Origin: Variovorax sp.
Lineage (GTDB): Bacteria; Pseudomonadota; Gammaproteobacteria; Burkholderiales; Burkholderiaceae_C
Direction of reading: 5' to 3'
Length of the DNA: 5,163 bases
Assembly: GCA_028292835.1 (NCBI GenBank)
Contig: JAQGLP010000480.1
Location: forward strand, 1 to 5,163
Below, piece by piece: positions 5,064 through 5,163 of this stretch. Below the pieces are notes generated by a model. The model saw only the letters and a program-made list of their open reading frames with translations, ran no database searches and was not told where the DNA came from. A program made the position numbers and the translations under genes. Position 1 is the stretch's first letter. Every line of letters begins with the position of its first letter.

Positions 5064-5163
5064 GGGCGCGGATTATCCGCGCGAGCGAGGGCCACCCGCG
5101 GCGCCGGCAGGGCAACCAGGTCGGCGCGCCAGGTTTGCGCGGGCATTGCGCAGTAACCTTGGC
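5064..5163. other. Region upstream of rodA with an interrupted palindrome; upstream gene not resolved
   Basis: The only minus-strand stop here is TAA 5073-5075, in the rodA frame. An upstream minus-strand gene such as mrdA could end there, 9 bp before rodA; the 29 or so residues it would contribute are Arg-, Ala- and Gly-rich and not recognisable. An interrupted palindrome, GCGCGGAT-T-ATCCGCGC (5066-5082), has 8-bp perfect arms. On the minus strand it contains GATAAT, a 5/6 match to a -10 box, but it is only 8 nt from the rodA ATG and no good -35 is seen. Confidence 0.4.

Noticed and set aside
2290..5115. A single 941-codon open frame on the minus strand covering tldD and the rodA region
   Set aside because: Only the part from 3750 onward is TldD. 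The upstream part is an Arg/Pro/Gly-rich out-of-frame reading of rodA with no recognisable domain. It is the usual stop-poor shadow of high-G+C DNA, not a fusion.
5076..5163. The C-terminal end of mrdA (PBP2) on the minus strand
   Set aside because: A frame is open to the edge and stops at TAA 5073, and context would favour PBP2. The roughly 29 residues carry no recognisable PBP2 feature, so I do not call a gene.

Overview
The window is a compact, GC-rich chromosomal segment of housekeeping genes. The protein sequences (a short-form class I DAHP synthase, TldD, RodA, Mpl), the very high G+C and the gene set point to a betaproteobacterium, most likely Burkholderiales and possibly Comamonadaceae. 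That placement is inferred from sequence style and not from a database match. There is no sign of a phage, insertion sequence, CRISPR array, tRNA or rRNA.

Layout: the left edge (1-299, plus strand) is the 3' end of mpl, a peptidoglycan-recycling ligase. Everything else reads leftwards on the minus strand. In transcription order these are rodA (5063 to 3909, elongasome glycosyltransferase), a 158-bp GC-rich spacer full of inverted repeats, tldD (3750 to 2290, zinc metalloprotease), a small lipoprotein with a BamE/SmpA-like domain (2251 to 1718), and an AroG-type DAHP synthase (1484 to 366). mpl and the DAHP synthase gene converge with a 66-bp gap. The 100 bp right of rodA hold no recognisable gene; the usual rodA neighbour, the PBP2 gene mrdA, may end there or lie beyond the edge.

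The most interesting element is the roughly 160-bp leader of the DAHP synthase gene. It encodes a 24-residue peptide, too short for ordinary gene calling, in which residues 7-14 read FFFSYFWF: five Phe, one Tyr and one Trp. It is followed by a textbook intrinsic terminator (11-bp stem, 7 U) that ends 33 bases before the structural gene's start codon. A second copy of the terminator's 3' arm (CCGGCGG) lies inside the peptide's reading frame, so the 5' arm can pair with either copy. That is the arrangement expected of ribosome-mediated attenuation, here sensing charged aromatic tRNAs (mainly Phe) to control the first committed step of the shikimate pathway. The encoded enzyme looks more like the Phe-inhibited AroG than like AroF around the effector site, so transcriptional and allosteric control may respond to the same amino acid.

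Biologically the window joins cell-wall synthesis and recycling (rodA, mpl), peptide processing (tldD) and entry into aromatic amino-acid synthesis (aroG). Only rodA, tldD and the lipoprotein gene are placed so that they could share transcripts. The DAHP synthase gene appears to have its own promoter and attenuator.
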